The position numbers and the translations under genes were made by a program. A stretch of DNA of 10,960 nucleotides from CAZLGM01 sp964558875 (GTDB taxonomy: Bacteria; Desulfobacterota; Desulfobulbia; Desulfobulbales; Desulfocapsaceae), in assembly GCA_964558875.1 (NCBI GenBank), contig CAZLGM010000112.1:1-10960 (forward strand), read 5' to 3'. Positions 7,295 through 10,960 of this stretch are shown piece by piece. The notes under the pieces were generated by a model, which saw nothing but the letters and a program-made list of their open reading frames with translations, did no database searches and had not been told where the DNA came from. How positions within the stretch are numbered: position 1 is the stretch's first letter; each line of letters starts with the position of its first letter.

Positions 7295-8839
7295 CTAAAG
7301 CCTTTTTCCATCCAAACCATATTCGACACTCTGATCACCGGGTTTGCCCGGCACCCTGACGTACACTGTCCAATGAAGATTCCGGCACCTGGGCCCGCCA
7401 TCCAGAAAAACATAGCGGACAGTACCGCCTCCAAGTACTTTCGGCGCCCTGCTGACCACCTGCGGTAAAACCGAGAAATCCACATCAGCCAGTTTGAAAG
7501 GCTGCATACATCTTGCCCTTGGTCCGCTTCTGGGGCCGAGAAGCCCCCCGCCACGGTAGATATAACTGGCAATTCCATCAGCGCTCGATTGCTCTAAAAC
7601 CGCGATTGTAGCAAAATTTGGATAGATGATCATCTGTAACACAACCGGCAGTTTATTCTGCATGGCGGCAACAAGTGTTGCGGGGTCGCTGAGCAGGTTT
7701 TCCCTCACAACTGCAGCGGCTTTTGAATGTTTGGGCTTACGGTACTGTTTTACGTTCTTGGGATCTATTTTCGAAAGCGCAAAGCTCGCACCATTTTTTG
7801 TAAGCATATCAGGATCATCCAAAGCCCCTTTGATAAGAGGTATGGCCTTTTGGGCCTTCACTCCCATGTTTCCCAGGGCGCGGATGCAACTCCGGCGAAC
7901 GATCGGCCATTTATCTTTTATTCCAGCCATCAGCGCCGGGATGGCAGAAGCGGCTTTTGTCCCCATGTTGCCGATTGCTTCAGCTGCGGCAGCCCGGGTA
8001 CCCTGGTCCGGATCGTTGGTTATCGATTTTGCAAGAACCGGTACGGATTTTAATGAAACCGTGCCCATTCGGCCAAGGACATTTGCCGCAGCATTACGGT
8101 CCTGAGGGGAATGCGAAGTTGACAGGATCTGAATGAGGGGATCAACAGCTTCTTTTACAGGTGGTGTGTATTTGGCAATTGCGTAGATGAGCCCGACAGT
8201 CGTTGAATTGCTTGGAGCCTTCAACCCCTCAACAATCATTGCTGCCATCTGCAGATTTTTTACTTTGGTAAGTTTTCCAATTATCCCGTGGGCATCATTT
8301 GACACACTGATATCTTTGTCATAGGTACAGTCCATGGCCACGGGAAAGAGTTCCTGAGGAGAGGTTTTGCCTTGGAGCTGCTTGAGACCGCGGACACGTT
8401 CTTTACAACGATTTGCTCCCAACAGTCGCCGATATGCTGGTTCCAGTTCTTTAAATCCTATTCCCATTTTTCTTAAAGCCATGGCCGCATTGGCAATAAC
8501 CGTAAAGCTGGGATCATTTAACGCCTGCCTGAGCGCCGGCATCGTCGACTTTGCCTGGTCGCCGAATCTCCAGAGCGAAGTGGCGGCATTGGCCCGGACA
8601 GGTGCGGATTCATCGCCGAGCGCCATTCCAAGAGAAGGGATCACTTTAGGATCACCTATTTTCCCCAATCGCCAGGCAGCATCGGCCCGCTCGGAGACTT
8701 TGGGAGAGGTGGTGAGCAGCCTGAGGAGCTTATCTGTTTCGCTCTCTTTTTTAAAAAAAGCTGAGGCCATTTCAGCAGAAAGGAATATGGAGAGCAGCAT
8801 GGATAAAACAATGATCAAACTCTTAAACGATATGCTCAT
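7295..8839 (-). CDS. Exported HEAT-repeat protein
   Basis: This is a 514-residue protein with a signal peptide (hydrophobic 8-22, probable cleavage after MASA at 27), so it is periplasmic or surface-located. HEAT/PBS-lyase-type helical repeats are clear at about 49-125 (DAAWRLGKIGDP, NAATSLWRFGD, NAAMALRKMG) and about 247-360 (AAANVLGRMG, AAAEAIGNMG, IRALGNMG, ASFALSKID). They are less regular in between. Such repeats act as protein-binding scaffolds. The last 85 residues (about 428-514) differ: a Gly-rich start (YRGGGLLGPRSGPR), then beta-like sequence with Cys444 and Cys485. I do not recognise this end domain. The start is residue Met at 8839, preceded by AAGGAGGT 4 nt away on the minus strand. 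A longer version from 8902 would bury the signal peptide. Partner unknown. Confidence 0.85.
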   Translation of the reverse strand: MSISFKSLIIVLSMLLSIFLSAEMASAFFKKESETDKLLRLLTTSPKVSERADAAWRLGKIGDPKVIPSLGMALGDESAPVRANAATSLWRFGDQAKSTMPALRQALNDPSFTVIANAAMALRKMGIGFKELEPAYRRLLGANRCKERVRGLKQLQGKTSPQELFPVAMDCTYDKDISVSNDAHGIIGKLTKVKNLQMAAMIVEGLKAPSNSTTVGLIYAIAKYTPPVKEAVDPLIQILSTSHSPQDRNAAANVLGRMGTVSLKSVPVLAKSITNDPDQGTRAAAAEAIGNMGTKAASAIPALMAGIKDKWPIVRRSCIRALGNMGVKAQKAIPLIKGALDDPDMLTKNGASFALSKIDPKNVKQYRKPKHSKAAAVVRENLLSDPATLVAAMQNKLPVVLQMIIYPNFATIAVLEQSSADGIASYIYRGGGLLGPRSGPRARCMQPFKLADVDFSVLPQVVSRAPKVLGGGTVRYVFLDGGPRCRNLHWTVYVRVPGKPGDQSVEYGLDGKRL

Positions 8840-8897
8840 TGGTACCTCCTTTGAGGTTCTATTTCTTGTCAGTATACTTATTCTCCACACTGTTTTA

Positions 8898-8951
8898 AAC
8901 ATGTTAATAAACAGGGAACATGGTAATATTTTTTGTGTTGGTTTCTAACAA
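8898..8951 (-). promoter_or_regulatory. Candidate promoter of the HEAT-repeat gene with nearby direct repeat
   Basis: On the minus strand TTGTTA (8951-8946), 17 nt, TATTAC (8928-8923) is a moderate promoter match directed at the HEAT-repeat gene. A 12-bp direct repeat with one mismatch (AACATGTTAATA at 8898-8909 and AACATGGTAATA at 8917-8928) overlaps the -10 and the predicted start. The first copy contains the palindrome AACATGTT. It may be a regulator site in this 133-bp divergent gap. Confidence 0.35.
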
Positions 8952-8972
8952 AGTCCTTTGGAGGAGAACCAT

Positions 8973-9602
8973 ATGCTGCAAGATCAAATGGACCATATCT
9001 ATACGAATATGGAGCCTGAAGACATTCCCTGGAATTTCAACGATCCTCCCCGATTACTGGTCGCTCTTTTGAAAAATAAAGGTATTAAGCCCTGCAAAGC
9101 CATTGAACTTGGATGCGGAGCCGGGAATTACACAATCTTTCTTGCCGGTTCAGGTTTTCAGGTGACGGGTGTAGATTTCTCCAGAGTAGCAATTCAGTTA
9201 GCACAGAATTCAGCAAAATCAAAAGGGCTGGACTGCAGGTTCATTTCTGCTGACGTCGTTGGCAGTTTATCCGAAATTAACGATACCTATGATTTTGTTT
9301 TTGACTGGGAGCTGCTTCATCATATTTTCCCGGAAACAAGAGAGAAATACCTGGATAACGTTGACAGGCTGTTAAAACCGAACGGATACTATTTCTCTGT
9401 GTTTTTCAGTGAGGACAGCCCTCAATTCGGGGGAAAGGGTAAATACCGAAAAACACTTCTTGGCACTCAACTGTATTTTTCGTCGGAAACTGAGATGGAA
9501 GATCTGTATAGTCCCTTATTCACTATTCGCGAGTTGAAAACCGTTGATGTTGACGGGAAGTTCGGTACCCATCGGGCCATTTACGCCTTGTTGACGAAGT
9601 AA
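8973..9602 (+). CDS. Class I SAM-dependent methyltransferase
   Basis: This is a 209-residue cytoplasmic methyltransferase, mostly a single Rossmann-like domain. Motif I is ELGCGAGNY (45-53), the ribose-binding acidic residue is Asp68 in TGVDFS, ISAD (91-94) is the adenine-side motif, and DWELLHHI (111-118) follows strand 4. RLLKPNGYYFSVFF (132-145) is the usual strand-5/turn region. The length and the C-terminal segment (GKFGTHRAIYALL) resemble TehB- or thiopurine-methyltransferase-like small-molecule enzymes that act on chalcogen or thiol compounds, but the acceptor is not determined. I chose ATG 8973 because GGAGGAG (8960-8966) precedes it; a TTG at 8958 overlaps that site. It is divergent from the HEAT-repeat gene and appears to be a single-gene unit. 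Confidence 0.9.
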   Translation: MLQDQMDHIYTNMEPEDIPWNFNDPPRLLVALLKNKGIKPCKAIELGCGAGNYTIFLAGSGFQVTGVDFSRVAIQLAQNSAKSKGLDCRFISADVVGSLSEINDTYDFVFDWELLHHIFPETREKYLDNVDRLLKPNGYYFSVFFSEDSPQFGGKGKYRKTLLGTQLYFSSETEMEDLYSPLFTIRELKTVDVDGKFGTHRAIYALLTK

Positions 9603-9646
9603 TCGTAAAGTTAAGGCTGCAGTTTCCTTTAATAATGATGGCGCTT

Positions 9647-9668
9647 GACGGTTCACAAACCGTTTATC
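9647..9668 (+). terminator. Weak possible terminator after the methyltransferase
   Basis: ACGGTT (9648-9653) and AACCGT (9658-9663) form a 6-bp stem with a 4-nt loop, followed by a short TTAT. It starts about 45 nt after the stop. The stem is short and the T-run poor, so the call is tentative. Confidence 0.3.
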
Positions 9669-9739
9669 CATTCCAAGACTTTCTTGAAAACTATTTCATT
9701 TCAAAGTATAGCTGAGATAAGTGTAATTCGCCCTTTTGG

Positions 9740-9838
9740 GCATCCGCTAGCACTGCATCTTTGCTCGACTTAACTTATCGATATAGTTCACTATTATCGA
9801 CAAGTTAAATCGAGCAAAGCTACAGCACTATCGAATGC
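9740..9838. repeat. Long imperfect hairpin, 44-bp arms
   Basis: Arms 9740-9783 and 9795-9838 pair over 44 positions: 36 Watson-Crick, 2 true mismatches (9758/9820 and 9747/9831) and 6 positions that read C-A or A-C on the plus strand. On the minus strand all six become G-U. The apex can extend as ATAG/CTAT around a 4-nt loop (9787-9790) with one bulged base. It lies 28 nt before the CBS gene. It could be a MITE/REP-like element, a structured RNA read from the minus strand, or a 5' regulatory structure. Confidence 0.85.
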
Positions 9839-9866
9839 TGACGGATTCAGGATAAAGGAGATTGTT

Positions 9867-10427
9867 ATGAAAGATTATCTGGTTAAAGATTTAATGGTGC
9901 CGCTCTCCGAGTATGCAACAATTTCAGAGAACGCCACCCTGTATGAAGCTGTTCTTGCCCTGGAAAAGGCTCAGGAGCTCTTTGAAGACAAACACACCCG
10001 ATATCGGCACCGGGCAATTCTGGTTCTTGATCAAAACGATACGGTTATCGGCAAGCTCAGCCTTTTTGAGGTACTTATGTCCCTGGAGCCGAAATACCAG
10101 AACATGTCCGACGAAAAGGGAATGCAGCGATACGGCTTTTCCAAGAATTTCATGCAGTCGATGCTGAAAGAGTACAATCTTTTTTCCAAACCTCTGGAAG
10201 ATCTCTGCTGCGAAGTCGGACAGAAAAATGTCACAGAATATATGATTAAACCAACTGAGGGTGAATTTGTCTCTGAAGACTCTTCTCTGGAGCACGCTAT
10301 TCACCAGTTGGTTCTCGGCCGCCTTCAGTCTCTGTTGGTCACCCGTGGAGGTGAGATAGTTGGAGTTCTGCGCTTAACCGATGTGTTTGCCACAATCTTT
10401 CACACTATGAAAAATTGTTTCAAATAG
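9867..10427 (+). CDS. Two-CBS-domain protein
   Basis: This is a 186-residue soluble protein made of one CBS pair (Bateman module). CBS1 spans about 6-74 (KDLMVPLSEYATI, then HRAILVLD and VIGKLSLFEVL) and CBS2 about 122-180 (VTEYMIKP, then LQSLLVTRGGEIVGVLRLTDVF). A polar helical insert of about 45 residues separates them (YQNMSDEKGMQRYG and following). CBS pairs bind adenosyl ligands such as AMP, ATP or SAM and act as sensors; no catalytic or membrane domain is attached, so this is a stand-alone sensor with an unknown partner. AAAGGAG lies 6-7 nt before the ATG. Upstream is the long hairpin at 9740-9838; downstream is nikR on the same strand but with its own promoter. Confidence 0.88.
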   Translation: MKDYLVKDLMVPLSEYATISENATLYEAVLALEKAQELFEDKHTRYRHRAILVLDQNDTVIGKLSLFEVLMSLEPKYQNMSDEKGMQRYGFSKNFMQSMLKEYNLFSKPLEDLCCEVGQKNVTEYMIKPTEGEFVSEDSSLEHAIHQLVLGRLQSLLVTRGGEIVGVLRLTDVFATIFHTMKNCFK

Positions 10428-10489
10428 TCGGCTTTCCCTTTTTCCAACTCCCTGTCCGACAATTTAAAGCGCGCTATCCAGCATAAGCT

Positions 10490-10519
10490 TCGAGTCAAGG
10501 TTGAATCTCCTTGACTCGA
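10490..10519. repeat. 11-bp inverted repeat overlapping the nikR -35
   Basis: TCGAGTCAAGG (10490-10500) and CCTTGACTCGA (10509-10519) are exact reverse complements with an 8-nt spacer. The right arm contains the predicted -35 hexamer of nikR (TTGACT at 10511-10516). It may end CBS-gene transcripts, although no T-run follows, or it may be a second protein-binding site at the nikR promoter. Confidence 0.6.
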
Positions 10520-10539
10520 CCATCCACCGTCGCTATAGT
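10511..10539 (+). promoter_or_regulatory. Sigma-70-type promoter of nikR
   Basis: TTGACT (10511-10516), a 17-nt spacer, and TATAGT (10534-10539) match the consensus at five of six positions in each hexamer. A start at about 10546 would give a leader of only about 20 nt before the nikR ATG. Confidence 0.75.
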
Positions 10540-10567
10540 AACACTAAATATAAAAAGGTGTTACTAT
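10535..10567. promoter_or_regulatory. NikR-type operator
   Basis: ATAGTAACAC (10535-10544) and GTGTTACTAT (10558-10567) form an exact 10-bp inverted repeat with a 13-nt AT-rich spacer. Half-sites of GTGTTAC/GTAACAC type have been described, from memory, for deltaproteobacterial NikR. It covers the -10, the predicted start, the ribosome site (AAAAAGG) and the first two bases of the ATG, so binding should block nikR transcription. Autoregulation is inferred. Confidence 0.75.
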
Positions 10568-10960
10568 GCTCAAGCGTTTTACAATATCAATGGAAGAGGA
10601 GCTGCTCGAAGACTTTGACCGGGTTATCGACCAGCGGGGATATGGCAGCCGATCCGAGGCGATTCGTGACCTGATCAGGGACGGCATGGTCAAAGACGAG
10701 TGGAAGGGCGACAATGAGGTGATGGGGGTTATTTCCCTGGTCTATGATCACCACCAGCACCAGCTCCAGGAAAAGGTCACCGAACTGCAGCACGATTTTC
10801 ACGATCAGATCGTCTCAACCACCCATGTTCATATGGATCACCACAACTGTCTCGAGGTGATCATCGTCCGGGGCAAGGCCAGCTCAGTCCAGTCTCTTGC
10901 CGATTCACTCATTGCCCTGAAAGGTGTTCGCAACGGTAACCTGGCAATGAGTTCGACCGG
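10566..10960 (+). CDS. nikR: Nickel-responsive regulator NikR, 3' end outside window
   Basis: This is the first 131 residues of NikR, the nickel-sensing repressor that controls nickel uptake and nickel enzymes. The ribbon-helix-helix DNA-binding domain is at 1-45 (KRFTISMEEELL, GYGSRSEAIRDLIR). The ACT-like nickel domain follows. The four high-affinity nickel ligands fall at the same numbers as in E. coli NikR: His76, His87, His89 and Cys95 (within TTHVHMDHHNCLEVI). The family is about 130-140 residues, so only a few residues lie beyond the window. The ATG has AGGTG 5 nt upstream and overlaps the operator. No nickel transporter gene is visible in the window; targets may lie downstream. Confidence 0.96.
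   Translation, partial: MLKRFTISMEEELLEDFDRVIDQRGYGSRSEAIRDLIRDGMVKDEWKGDNEVMGVISLVYDHHQHQLQEKVTELQHDFHDQIVSTTHVHMDHHNCLEVIIVRGKASSVQSLADSLIALKGVRNGNLAMSST

Noticed and set aside
8367..8948. 193-codon plus-strand ORF
   Set aside because: It is antisense to the HEAT-repeat gene, whose signal peptide, repeats and ribosome site are clear.
1..10960. CRISPR arrays, tRNA or rRNA genes, integrases or transposases
   Set aside because: No regularly spaced repeats, cloverleaf-like sequences, rRNA motifs or recombinase motifs were seen on reading both strands.

Overview
The window looks like a chromosomal segment from a Desulfobacterota (former deltaproteobacterial) anaerobe, probably a sulfate reducer. 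This is inferred from gene content: a cytoplasmic molybdopterin/tungstopterin oxidoreductase, a LysR regulator of the type annotated as selenium-metabolism-associated in that phylum, a NikR nickel regulator with GTAACAC/GTGTTAC operator half-sites, and a short dispersed repeat of a kind common in environmental members of the group. No rRNA, tRNA, CRISPR array, phage gene or transposase was seen.

Layout. 1-330 is the 3' end of an exonuclease III gene. 462-959 encodes a small zinc-ribbon protein with two membrane segments. The gap 960-1143 holds a perfect 25-bp inverted repeat and a possible 19-codon leader ORF whose stop overlaps the next start. 1144-4220 carries a Trm112-like/SAM-methyltransferase fusion and a bis-MGD oxidoreductase on the same strand, separated by a 10-bp inverted repeat. 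After a degenerate dispersed repeat (4253-4335) comes a small lipoprotein (4448-4954). It converges on a periplasmic transglutaminase-like protein (5117-6136, minus), which is divergent from the LysR gene (6299-7186). LysR converges on an exported HEAT-repeat protein (7295-8839, minus), which is divergent from a class I methyltransferase (8973-9602). A long imperfect hairpin (9740-9838) precedes a two-CBS-domain protein (9867-10427). The window ends inside nikR (10566 onward), whose promoter and operator are clearly readable.

How the genes fit together. Most appear to be single-gene units. The methyltransferase/oxidoreductase pair may be one functional unit. The LysR gene probably controls its divergent transglutaminase neighbour. 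NikR probably represses its own promoter. I found no complete undescribed system. The least explained items are the 99-bp hairpin before the CBS gene, whose non-Watson-Crick pairs all become G-U wobbles in minus-strand RNA, the perfect inverted repeat at 989-1053, and the leader-ORF arrangement ahead of the Trm112-like methyltransferase. Every stretch without a gene is shorter than 300 bases.
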